In this document: positions 17,626 through 25,611 of the stretch, one piece after another | How the letters are laid out: every line of letters starts with the position of its first letter | Numbering within the stretch: position 1 is the stretch's first letter | NCBI GenBank assembly: GCA_039180415.1 | Contig: JBCDDH010000049.1 | Coordinates: 1-26,457, forward strand | DNA: 26,457 nucleotides | Origin: CAZIXN01 sp039180415 | GTDB lineage: Bacteria > Planctomycetota > Phycisphaerae > Phycisphaerales > Phycisphaeraceae | Direction: 5' to 3' | Program-made: the position numbers and the translations under genes | The notes under the pieces: model-generated | Told to the model about the DNA's origin: nothing | Database searches by the model: none | Seen by the model: only the letters and a program-made list of their open reading frames with translations

Positions 17626-19086
17626 GTGCCGCGCCCGACGAGCCGCCCCCCACTCCTGCTCCCCAACCCACGTCCGGGCGGTGCAAAGTTCAAAGACGAA
17701 GCCGACTCTACGTCCGGACCACGCGTCCGGGTCGACGGCAAGATCTCGACGTGGCACCAGCTCCGACCGCGTGCGCCGATCTGGACCGGGCACCAACCGT
17801 GGCACTGGCACCCAGGCATCTTGGCTAAGTATTTGACGGTGGATAAAGCGGCAGCGCCCGATGGCGACGCCATCGACCTGGTCGTGGATCACGACGTACA
17901 GGACGCGCTGCGGCTGACACTGCCCGTGCGTCGCGACAGCGGATGGTCGACGCAAACCCTCGTGCTGGGGCCGGCTCTGCACGACGTGCCGACGGGCTGT
18001 CAGCCGGCGATCGATGCGGACGAGGCGGTGCGGGCGTTGTGTGAATCCGGCCGGGCGGCGCGGGGCGTCACGCTCGGCCCGCTCGTCGACGCTTGGTCGA
18101 CGCCGGAGGCCCGAGACGCGCCGACGCTCGGCCGACAAGTCGCGGCGGTCCTGACGGCGTTGATGCGGCCGTGGCGAGACGCGCTGTGGGAGCCGCGGTT
18201 TTCGACCGAACTCTGCGAGCAGCCCTGGTTCGCGGCGGAGTTGCGGGCCCTGCTCGAAGACGCGCCGGAGATGGCGGCGGCGTACAACCGCGCCGCCGCG
18301 GCGGTGCCCGAAGCGGGCGTTGCGTGGCTGGGACGGGGCCGGGAATGGGTGGAACTCCCCGTGTGGCGGCTGGAGTGGAACCGGCCGCGGCGTCGGGTGT
18401 TCGCCGACGTGTCGGACGCGGTGCCGTGGCTGGTGGGCGAAGACGGGCAGAGGCTGGACTGGGAGGCGGACGGGCTGGGGCGCGACGGCGTCTGGCTGGC
18501 CCCCAAAGCGCTGTGGATGACCGCGCTGATCCGGCGACAACGCGACCGTTGCGCCGGCTTCGTCCACGGCACCGGGGGCGCCGTCTACGACCGCGCGATG
18601 GAGCGGTGGTGGGCCGAATGGCGGGGCGAAGCGCTGGCGCCCAAGTCGTCGGCGACGGCCGACGCGACGCTGCCGCTGCCCGGGCCGGTCGCCGACCGCG
18701 CGGAACGGGCCCGCGCGATCTGGTTCGAGCACCACCTGCCGCACAACCTCGACCGCGTCGCCGAGGTGGCGGCCGCTCACCCCGACTTGGTGGCGGAAAA
18801 AAACGGCCTGCTGGCCGGCATGCGTGACGAACGCGACCGTCGGCGGCGGCGCGCCGCGTTCGATCGGCTGCACACGATCAACGCCGCCCTAGCCGACGCG
18901 CACCACGTCTTGCTCGACCGTGCCGCCCGCGATCGCCAGCGGGCCGAGGTCGGCCGGGCCAACGCGGCGCTGCGGCGCAAGCGGGACTGGTGTTTTGCGC
19001 TGTATCCCGAAGCGACGTTGAACGCGCTGCGAGACGCGGTCCATTCGGCTTTGCTCGCGGAAGGAGCTCCCCATGCATCGGCGTAA
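17626..19086 (+). CDS. Hypothetical protein with distant BshC-like features
   Basis: A 486-residue cytoplasmic protein without signal or membrane helices. After a proline-rich start, residues 54-68 read TGHQPWHWHPGILAK and residues 83-90 IDLVVDHD. This order resembles the TGQQ...GGP...K and DHD elements of BshC, the putative cysteine-adding enzyme of bacillithiol synthesis. Further on, LAPKALWMTALI and GFVHGTGGAVYDRAMERWW recall another conserved block. The C-terminal fifth (about 390-460) is a charged, Arg/Ala-rich likely coiled coil, also a feature of BshC. The similarity is judged by eye and function is not established. The GTG at 17626 follows AAGGG; a TTG at 17617 or a GTG at 17602 would also be possible. 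The end overlaps the next gene by 14 bp. Confidence 0.75.
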   Translation: MPRPTSRPPLLLPNPRPGGAKFKDEADSTSGPRVRVDGKISTWHQLRPRAPIWTGHQPWHWHPGILAKYLTVDKAAAPDGDAIDLVVDHDVQDALRLTLPVRRDSGWSTQTLVLGPALHDVPTGCQPAIDADEAVRALCESGRAARGVTLGPLVDAWSTPEARDAPTLGRQVAAVLTALMRPWRDALWEPRFSTELCEQPWFAAELRALLEDAPEMAAAYNRAAAAVPEAGVAWLGRGREWVELPVWRLEWNRPRRRVFADVSDAVPWLVGEDGQRLDWEADGLGRDGVWLAPKALWMTALIRRQRDRCAGFVHGTGGAVYDRAMERWWAEWRGEALAPKSSATADATLPLPGPVADRAERARAIWFEHHLPHNLDRVAEVAAAHPDLVAEKNGLLAGMRDERDRRRRRAAFDRLHTINAALADAHHVLLDRAARDRQRAEVGRANAALRRKRDWCFALYPEATLNALRDAVHSALLAEGAPHASA

Positions 19087-20680
19087 ACCCGTGGCCGCTT
19101 GGATTCGGGTGCTGACGTTGTGGACGGCGTGCGGCTTAGCCTGGACCCCATCGGCCCGCGCCGATCCGCAGAGCGAGCCCGCTCCTTTGCAGGAGGCCTG
19201 GTACGTGGTGCTGCTGGGCGACCAGCGCGCCGGATACGTACACCGGCGGGAAGCGCGAGCGGGCGATCAGATCGTGACCTGGACGACGCTGCGCGTCCGC
19301 GTCGGGCGGGGGGACGCGGAAATCGAAATCGCTTCGGACACATCCTTCGTCGAGACCGCCGCGGGCGAGCCGGTGCGGGCCGAGTCGTCGCTGGGCCTAG
19401 GCGGACGCGGCGGCGAACCGATCGTCACGGTGTTGGATTTCCAAGGCCAAACCGTGCGGGTCACGACCCGTCAGGGCCGGCGGGTCGAGGAAACCGAACG
19501 GCCCGCCCCGGAGGTGGCGTGGCTACCGCCGGCGGCCGGGACGCGACACGTCGAGGCCGAGTTGCAACGCGGCGCCGAAGAAATCCGGGTGACCACCATC
19601 GATCCGGCGTTAGGCCTCGAACCGTTCACCACCACGATGCGAATCCGCGATCGGGAGCCGGTCGAGGTGTTCGGCCGAACCGTCGAGGCTTGGGTGTGGG
19701 ACGCGACCGCCTCAAACCTGCCCGGCATCCGGATGCGCGAGTACGTGGGCGACGCGGGCGAAGCGCTCAAGTCCACCATCTCGCTGTTACCGGGCATGGA
19801 GATGACGATCCTCGCGGCGGACCGTGCGCTGGCCCTGAGTAAATTGGACCCGCCGGAGATCATGGCGGCCACGCTGATCGAGCCGGACCCGGGTGGCGTA
19901 GCGATCAACAACCCACGCACGCTATCCGTAGGCGTGTACGACATCGAACTGCCCGCCGGAGCCGCCCTGCCCATCACCGGAGCCCAATCCGTCCGAACAA
20001 TCGAAGACGCCGCCTTGCCAGAAGGACGCCGGCGCTGGCGAGTAACCGTCCAGCGTGCCCCCCCGCCGACACGTCGGGCCGTCAAGCCCAAGCCCGCCGA
20101 TCCCGACACACCACTCGCCGCACACACCGAGCCCTCGGGCATCTTGGATTTTCGTCACGAAGCCGTCGCTGAGTTGGCCCGGCTTTTCGAAAAGAATCAC
20201 AGGGACGTCTCGCAGATGACGCAGGCCGGCTTGGCGGAAGCGCTGCGACGCTTCGTATTCGAGGTCATCGATCACAAAGACCTGTCGGTCGGCTTCGCCA
20301 CGGCGAGCGAAACCGCGGCGACGCAAAGGGGTGACTGCACGGAGCACGCCGTCTTGCTCGCGGCGCTGCTCCGTACTTACGACGTCCCCTCGCGTGGCGT
20401 GTCTGGCCTGGTCTACGTCGACCAATTCCTCGGGCGGCGTGGTGTTTTCGGCTACCACATGTGGACGCAAGCCTGGCTCGATCCCGACGGCTCCGAAGGG
20501 CCCGCGCCGCCGCGTTGGGTGGACCTCGACGCGGCATTGGACCCCGAACGCTCGTTCGACGCCACGCACCTCGCGCTGGCGGTGGACGACCTCAACGCCG
20601 CCACGCCGCTCAATCAATTGGTCGAGCTCACCCCGGTGATGGGCCGGCTGGAGCTCCGCGTGCTCCGGGCCGAGCCCTGA
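19073..20680 (+). CDS. Exported transglutaminase-like protein
   Basis: A 535-residue protein with a signal peptide (basic MHRRK, hydrophobic core to about residue 23, cleavage after ARA at 30), then a roughly 290-residue beta-rich region, a proline-rich linker (about 325-350) and a transglutaminase-like domain. The catalytic triad is complete: C422 in RGDCTEHAVLLAALLR, H462 in GYHMWTQAWL and D484 in WVDLDAAL. Bacterial members act as proteases or protein crosslinkers; the substrate here is unknown. A strong AAGGAG at 19061-19066 precedes the ATG even though it lies inside the upstream gene. A 34-bp gap separates it from larB. Confidence 0.9.
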   Translation: MHRRKPVAAWIRVLTLWTACGLAWTPSARADPQSEPAPLQEAWYVVLLGDQRAGYVHRREARAGDQIVTWTTLRVRVGRGDAEIEIASDTSFVETAAGEPVRAESSLGLGGRGGEPIVTVLDFQGQTVRVTTRQGRRVEETERPAPEVAWLPPAAGTRHVEAELQRGAEEIRVTTIDPALGLEPFTTTMRIRDREPVEVFGRTVEAWVWDATASNLPGIRMREYVGDAGEALKSTISLLPGMEMTILAADRALALSKLDPPEIMAATLIEPDPGGVAINNPRTLSVGVYDIELPAGAALPITGAQSVRTIEDAALPEGRRRWRVTVQRAPPPTRRAVKPKPADPDTPLAAHTEPSGILDFRHEAVAELARLFEKNHRDVSQMTQAGLAEALRRFVFEVIDHKDLSVGFATASETAATQRGDCTEHAVLLAALLRTYDVPSRGVSGLVYVDQFLGRRGVFGYHMWTQAWLDPDGSEGPAPPRWVDLDAALDPERSFDATHLALAVDDLNAATPLNQLVELTPVMGRLELRVLRAEP

Positions 20681-20714
20681 TCCCGCGACACGTCGGGGCC
20701 GGTAGGATTGTTGT

Positions 20715-21506
20715 ATGGCTACCGAGCTATTGCGGTTGTTGGCCGACGTGCAACGCGGGCAAGTCACGGCGGAGGCTGCCGCCGAGAAACTCGAACGCTT
20801 GGTGAGCGAACGACATGCCGGCGCGGCCGAAGCGTTGGGCTTTGCGACCATCGACCACGACCGCGCCGCCCGCTGCGGCAGCCCGGAAGTCATCTACGGG
20901 CAAGGCAAGACGCCCGATCAGGTCACGCAGATCGCGTCATCGATCCTGGAGCGCAGCGGCTGCGTGCTGGCCACGCGGTTGTCCGCCGAGGCGGCGGCCG
21001 CGTTGGAATCGCTGCAGGGCGTGCCCGTCGCGGGGCGTGCCCACGGCGAGCGGATCACGCTGCTGTTGGGCACGCCGCCGAAGGTAACGGAAGCAGACAC
21101 GCCGATCCCGATCGTTTGCGCCGGGACGACCGACCTACCGGTCGCGGATGAGGCGGCGCTCACGTGCGCCGCGATGGGTCAGCCGACCCGCCGCCTCAAC
21201 GACGTCGGTGTTGCGGGGCTGCACCGCATCCTCGCACGGGTCGGGGAGCTCCGATCAGCCGCCGTGGTGGTCGTGGTAGCCGGCATGGAGGGCGCGTTGC
21301 CCAGCGTGGTGGCCGGGCTGATCGACGCGCCGGTGATCGCCGTGCCGACATCGGTCGGCTACGGCGCCAACTTTGGTGGCGTCGCGGCGCTGCTGGGGAT
21401 GCTCAATTCGTGCGGCTCGGGTGTGACCGTGGTGAACATCGATAACGGCTTCGGCGCCGGGTTCGCCGCGAGCAAGATCAACCGCCGAGCCGAGCATGTC
21501 TCTTGA
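20715..21506 (+). CDS. larB: Nickel-pincer cofactor biosynthesis protein LarB
   Basis: A 263-residue LarB, related to AIR carboxylase (PurE). LarB carboxylates and hydrolyses nicotinic acid adenine dinucleotide to start the nickel-pincer nucleotide of lactate racemase-type enzymes. The N-terminal half has LGFATIDHDRAARCGSPEVIYGQGKTP (41-67). The PurE-like half has CAGTTDLPVADEAA (135-148), DVGVAGLHRIL, AGMEGALPSVVAGL (189-202), PTSVGYGANFGGVAALLGMLNSC (211-233) and VVNIDNGFGAGF. C233 in MLNSC probably corresponds to the reactive cysteine described for the family. AGGA precedes the ATG. larC, larE and larA are not in the window. The 3' end overlaps nnrD by 11 bp. Confidence 0.93.
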   Translation: MATELLRLLADVQRGQVTAEAAAEKLERLVSERHAGAAEALGFATIDHDRAARCGSPEVIYGQGKTPDQVTQIASSILERSGCVLATRLSAEAAAALESLQGVPVAGRAHGERITLLLGTPPKVTEADTPIPIVCAGTTDLPVADEAALTCAAMGQPTRRLNDVGVAGLHRILARVGELRSAAVVVVVAGMEGALPSVVAGLIDAPVIAVPTSVGYGANFGGVAALLGMLNSCGSGVTVVNIDNGFGAGFAASKINRRAEHVS

Positions 21507-22425
21507 CCCCGAGATCATCACCAGCCTCCCCACGCTGCCCGCACGTCCCGCCGAGGCGCACAAGGGGACATTCGGAACGGTCGTTATGGTCGGCGGCTGC
21601 GGGACGATGCCCGGCGCCCCCGCGCTCACGGCCCGGGCGGCGTTGCGCAGCGGCGCGGGCCTGGTCAAGCTCGCGGCCGACGCGGCGACACTCTCGACCG
21701 CGTTGAGCGTCACCCCCAGCGCGACGGGCGTGCGGCTGACCGGCGACCCCGAAGCCGACGCCGCGTCGCTGCAACGAGCCGACCCCGAGGGGCGTGCGGT
21801 CCTGGCGATCGGGCCCGGCTGGGGCGTGACGCCGGGCGTCCCAGACCGGCGATCGGAGCTGCTCGGCCGCTTATGGCGCGGCCCGCGCCCGATCGTGATC
21901 GACGCAGACGGGCTCAACGTGTTGGCAGAGATGTCGCGCCGAGGCGAGCTCGACCACGAAGACGAGGCCTCCCCCGAATCGCCGCACGCACCCCGAGTGC
22001 TCACGCCGCACCCAGGCGAGTTCCGCCGATTAGCCGCCCACCCTATGGCGGGCGAACCGATCGATGCCGACCCGACCTCATCCACGCAACGACCGCTGGC
22101 GGCGGCGGCGTTGGCGAGAGCGTTCCAAGCCACCGTGGTCCTCAAAGGCCAACACACCGTGGTCGGCGACCGCGATACGACACGGGTCTTCCGCAACGCA
22201 ACGGGCAACCCCGCGCTGGCGACCGCGGGCACCGGCGACGTGCTCACCGGGTTGATCGCCGGCCTGATCGCCCAAGGCGCCGCACCGTTCGAAGCCGCGC
22301 GGCTGGGTGTGTTCATCCACGGCAGCGCGGCCGACCGATGGGCGAGCCGGCACGGACACGCGGGCCTGCTCGCGCACGAACTGTGCGACGGAGTCCCCGA
22401 CGTTTTGAACGAGATGCGCCGTTGA
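21496..22425 (+). CDS. nnrD: ADP/ATP-dependent NAD(P)H-hydrate dehydratase
   Basis: A 309-residue YjeF C-terminal-type (carbohydrate kinase fold) enzyme that restores NAD(P)H from damaged hydrated NAD(P)HX in the cytoplasm. Visible features are GTVVMVGGCGTMPGAPALTARAALRSGAGLVKLA (27-60), IVIDADGLNVL (133-143), LTPHPGEFRRLA (169-180), VVLKGQHTVV (214-223) and NATGNPALATAGTGDVLTGLIAG (234-256), with D248 as the likely catalytic base. The epimerase half (NnrE) found fused in many bacteria is absent, so this is the stand-alone dehydratase; an epimerase would have to be encoded elsewhere. The ATG lies within the end of larB (11-bp overlap), which implies translational coupling. A 91-bp gap without recognisable structure follows. 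Confidence 0.94.
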   Translation: MSLDPEIITSLPTLPARPAEAHKGTFGTVVMVGGCGTMPGAPALTARAALRSGAGLVKLAADAATLSTALSVTPSATGVRLTGDPEADAASLQRADPEGRAVLAIGPGWGVTPGVPDRRSELLGRLWRGPRPIVIDADGLNVLAEMSRRGELDHEDEASPESPHAPRVLTPHPGEFRRLAAHPMAGEPIDADPTSSTQRPLAAAALARAFQATVVLKGQHTVVGDRDTTRVFRNATGNPALATAGTGDVLTGLIAGLIAQGAAPFEAARLGVFIHGSAADRWASRHGHAGLLAHELCDGVPDVLNEMRR

Positions 22426-22516
22426 AATCTGCTGCTTCGACTGCCGGTCTGCCCGGCGTTGCGAGTATGCTGGTACCCGGATTGGGTCATGTCGCTTTTG
22501 TCTTCAATGGTCCATC

Positions 22517-24037
22517 ATGAAGTTCCTTTTCGCCGCCGTGCTGCTGGTGCTGGCTATCGCGAGCCTCGGGGTCCGGCTCTCTCAACCCGACCTCAGCGCC
22601 GACCGCCCGGTGATCTACTGGGTCACCGACCAGAACCCCGCCCGTCAGTTGCAGGTGCAACGATTCCATGACTGGCTGATCGCGGAAGGGCACGTCGACG
22701 AGCACGGCAAACCGGTCGTCGAGTTACGCCTGGATATGGGCAACTCGGAAGACGCAAAGAAGGTGATCCAGAGCGTCTCGGGCGTGGGCGGCGACCTGAT
22801 GGACACGAGCGGCGCCTCGATGCGGCTGCTTCAGGCCATGGGGGTGCTGGCCGACCTCACCGATCACGCCGCCGAGCACGGCTACGGCGTGGACCAGACT
22901 TTTCCGGCCCTGGCGCCGGACCTGACGGTGGGCGGCCGGCAGTACCGCTACCCCGCGAACGTCGCGACACGGCTGATGTGGGTCAACCCCGCGGTCTTCG
23001 CACAGGTGGGTCTGGAGCCTCCACCCCGGCGATGGACGTGGGACGAGTTCGAGGCGCTGGGCGTGGCCTTCCGCGAACGCGCCAACCCGCCCGGCACCGC
23101 ACCCAGGGACCGGCGGTTCCTGATCGACGAGGTCTCGCTCGAAGGCCTGGCGCGGAGCAACGGCGTTGACGCGCTCAACGAAACGGGCACGGCCAGCGCC
23201 CTGGACGATCCGCGTTACGTCGAAGCGCTCGAGACCTACAAACGGTGGGTCTACGACTTGAACATCGTCCCGTCCCCGGACGACGTCGCCGCGGCTTCGG
23301 GGCAGCAGGGATACGGCGGGGTCGGCTTGCAGCTATTCGGCCGCGGGCGGTACGCGATGTTCGAGGGCGGCCGGTACCACCTGATCCAGTTGCGGCGATT
23401 CGGGCAGCTCGGCCCGCTGAGCGTGGTGGAGCCGCCGCACCGCGCCCTGCCGGTCACCAGCCTGAGCACCCGGGCCGTCACGCTGTACGTCGGCAGCAAA
23501 CACCCCGAGCTGTCCAAGTTGTTCTTGGAATTCCTCGCCAGCGAGGCGTACAACGCGACCATCGTCGAAGACGCCGACGCTTTACCGCCCAACCCACGGT
23601 TCACCCGCGGCGAAGCGTTCGAGCGTCCGCCGCTGTACCCCAAGGAATGGGGCGTCCACTCGGTATTCCGCGAAGCCGCCGAGCAGATCGGCGTGCCCAA
23701 GGCGTACAGCCTGTACGTCTTGCCGTCGGTCATCAACCGAGAGCGTGGCGACAAAGAACAAGCTTTCCTCAACGGCCGACTGACCGCCGAACAAGCCGCG
23801 TTGGGTGCCGCCGAAGCGATCAACCAACGGATCGCCAGCGAGGTCGAACGCAAACCCGAGCTGCGGGATAGTTTTACGCTCGATCTGGCGACTCAGCAGC
23901 GGATCGACGCGCTCAAGGCCGAAGGGAAGCCCATCCCCGCCTCCTGGATCAGCAATCCCTTCCATCGGTACGACTACCGCGCCAGGGGCCTGTTGATCGA
24001 AGACGCCGAGCCGGTCGGAACGGGGAGTGATTCGTGA
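22517..24037 (+). CDS. ABC transporter extracellular solute-binding protein (sugar type)
   Basis: A 506-residue binding protein of the family 1 (sugar/oligosaccharide) class. Residues 1-18 form a hydrophobic export segment (FLFAAVLLVLAIASL) without a lipobox cysteine, so it may be released or stay anchored by its uncleaved helix. Typical features follow: VIYWVTDQ as the first strand, the hinge region GDLMDTSGASMRLLQAMGVLADLTD, RYPANVATRLMWVNPAVFAQVGL and WTWDEFEALGVAFRE, then GRYAMFEGGRYHLIQLRRF. The C-terminal part (about 370-500) is longer than usual and charged. The ligand cannot be told. The ribosome-binding site is weak. The stop codon overlaps the GTG start of the permease gene by 4 bp. 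Confidence 0.92.
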   Translation: MKFLFAAVLLVLAIASLGVRLSQPDLSADRPVIYWVTDQNPARQLQVQRFHDWLIAEGHVDEHGKPVVELRLDMGNSEDAKKVIQSVSGVGGDLMDTSGASMRLLQAMGVLADLTDHAAEHGYGVDQTFPALAPDLTVGGRQYRYPANVATRLMWVNPAVFAQVGLEPPPRRWTWDEFEALGVAFRERANPPGTAPRDRRFLIDEVSLEGLARSNGVDALNETGTASALDDPRYVEALETYKRWVYDLNIVPSPDDVAAASGQQGYGGVGLQLFGRGRYAMFEGGRYHLIQLRRFGQLGPLSVVEPPHRALPVTSLSTRAVTLYVGSKHPELSKLFLEFLASEAYNATIVEDADALPPNPRFTRGEAFERPPLYPKEWGVHSVFREAAEQIGVPKAYSLYVLPSVINRERGDKEQAFLNGRLTAEQAALGAAEAINQRIASEVERKPELRDSFTLDLATQQRIDALKAEGKPIPASWISNPFHRYDYRARGLLIEDAEPVGTGSDS

Positions 24038-25611
24038 ACAAGTCTTCGATGGGCATCCAGCCCACGGTCGGCGAGCGCGCGGCCGCCGATCGGCGGGCCA
24101 GGCGGCGTAACCGCAGAGCCTTGATGATCGGGCTGGCGTTTCTCGCGCCGAACATCCTCGGCGTCGCGGTGTTCACCGTGTTTCCCGTCGTCTTCTCGCT
24201 GGTGATGGCGTTTTCCAACTGGGACCTGACCCAACACAACATGTTCAAGGAAGGCGTCCCTTCGTTCATCGGGCTCGATAGCTTTGTCGAGCTGATCGAG
24301 GGCGACCGGTTCTTCCGTTTCTTCGGCAACACCCTGTTTTTCATGATGGGCATCCCGGTCGCGGTGGCCGGTTCGCTGGGCGCCGCGATGCTGCTGAGCA
24401 AGGACACCCGCGCGGGCGGCGGCTGGCCTTACCTCTGGCTGCTGGCCGGGACGGTGCTGCTCGTGGCCTGCGTGATGCTAACCGCGGTCGGGCTGGGCGC
24501 GACCGCGATGACGCTGCTGTTCGTCGGCACCGCGTGCGGCATCTTGCTGATGGGCGTCACCGGCGGCCTGACCTTCTACCGCACGTTGTTCTACACGCCG
24601 CACTTCGTCGCCGGCGTGGCGACGATGATCCTGTGGAAGAAGCTCTACAGCAAAGACACCGGACCGATCAACGACGCGCTGCAGCCCGTGCTCAACCTGG
24701 TGGGTCGCGTTTCGCAGACGGCCCCGCTGGTACCGACGGCGATCGGCTGGGGCTTCGCGGCCCTGTTGGTGCTGCTCATGGGTTGGGGCCTGGGGCGCCT
24801 GCGGCAGATGCGGGCGGACGGCGAACTCGGCGGCGGCGCGGCCGTGTTGCCGCTGGGCCTGTTGGCGATCCCCGCCGTTCTTGCGGCGATCTGGGACGTC
24901 GGTGGGCCGCTGGTCTGGGCGGTGCCGATCGGTGTCGCCACGGCGATGATCTACCAAGTCGGACGGCTTGCTCGTTCCGAAGAACGCTTCCGGGCTCCCA
25001 CGCCGTCGGAAGGCTTCGGCACCGCGTTGGTCTTTGCGGTGCTCGCGATGGTCGGGCAGTTCATCCTGCTGGGCTTCGCGGCGGTCGCCTTACACCTGCC
25101 GGGTTTGGTCGAAGAGGCGGCGGCGTCCGCCGCGCGACGCGAAGGCGATGCGCTCATCGAGCCGCCCGGCTGGCTGACGGACCGCGACTTCGCCAAGCCC
25201 GCGCTCATGACCATGGGCTTCTGGGCGGCGATCGGGTCCAACAATATGCTGCTCTACCTCGCCGCGTTGACCAACGTGCCCGGCGAGCTCTACGAAGCCG
25301 CCGACATCGACGGCGCGTCGCCGATACAACGCTTCTGGAACATCACCTGGCCGCAACTCGCGCCCACCACGTTTTTCATCTTCGTCATGTCCACCATCGG
25401 CGGGCTCCAAGGCGGCTTCGAGATGGCCCGCGTGATGACCCAGGGCGGCCCGGACGGAGCGACCACCACGCTCAGCTACTTCATCTACACCGAAGGCTTC
25501 GAGGTCGGTCGGCTCGGCTTCGCGTCCGCGGTCGCCTGGACGCTCTTCATCCTTGTTTTCGGCGTCACGTTGTTCAATTGGAAGTTCGGGAACAAATATG
25601 TCAACGATTGA
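24034..25611 (+). CDS. ABC transporter permease, MalF-like, with membrane insertions
   Basis: A 525-residue inner-membrane permease of the carbohydrate-uptake (CUT1) type, about 200 residues longer than usual. The canonical parts are all there. A basic N-terminus is followed by AFLAPNILGVAVFTVFPVVFSLVMAFSNW, then NTLFFMMGIPVAVAGSLGAAMLLS, FYRTLFYTPHFVAGVATMILWKKLY and GFWAAIGSNNMLLYLAALTNV. The EAA loop ELYEAADIDGASPIQRFWNITWPQL (418-441), which contacts the ATPase, comes next, and the last helix ends before NWKFGNKYVND. Two extra hydrophobic modules interrupt it, at about 128-178 (two helices) and 232-355 (about four helices). Each has an even helix count, so the overall topology is kept. 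The start is GTG at 24034. It overlaps the next permease by 14 bp. Confidence 0.93.
   Translation: MNKSSMGIQPTVGERAAADRRARRRNRRALMIGLAFLAPNILGVAVFTVFPVVFSLVMAFSNWDLTQHNMFKEGVPSFIGLDSFVELIEGDRFFRFFGNTLFFMMGIPVAVAGSLGAAMLLSKDTRAGGGWPYLWLLAGTVLLVACVMLTAVGLGATAMTLLFVGTACGILLMGVTGGLTFYRTLFYTPHFVAGVATMILWKKLYSKDTGPINDALQPVLNLVGRVSQTAPLVPTAIGWGFAALLVLLMGWGLGRLRQMRADGELGGGAAVLPLGLLAIPAVLAAIWDVGGPLVWAVPIGVATAMIYQVGRLARSEERFRAPTPSEGFGTALVFAVLAMVGQFILLGFAAVALHLPGLVEEAAASAARREGDALIEPPGWLTDRDFAKPALMTMGFWAAIGSNNMLLYLAALTNVPGELYEAADIDGASPIQRFWNITWPQLAPTTFFIFVMSTIGGLQGGFEMARVMTQGGPDGATTTLSYFIYTEGFEVGRLGFASAVAWTLFILVFGVTLFNWKFGNKYVND

Noticed and set aside
17506..18873. A 455-codon open frame on the minus strand opposite the BshC-like gene
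   Set aside because: It is Arg/Pro/His-rich low-quality sequence mirroring a coding frame of GC-rich DNA. The plus-strand frame has recognisable motifs and good start spacing.
21255..22490. A 411-codon open frame on the minus strand opposite nnrD and the end of larB
   Set aside because: It is Ser/Arg/Pro/Ala-rich and crosses two well-identified genes. It is typical of antisense frames here.
22426..22516. A promoter for the ABC importer genes
   Set aside because: Several partial -35-like hexamers such as TTGCGA exist, but none has a credible -10 partner at normal spacing. The importer could also be read through from nnrD.
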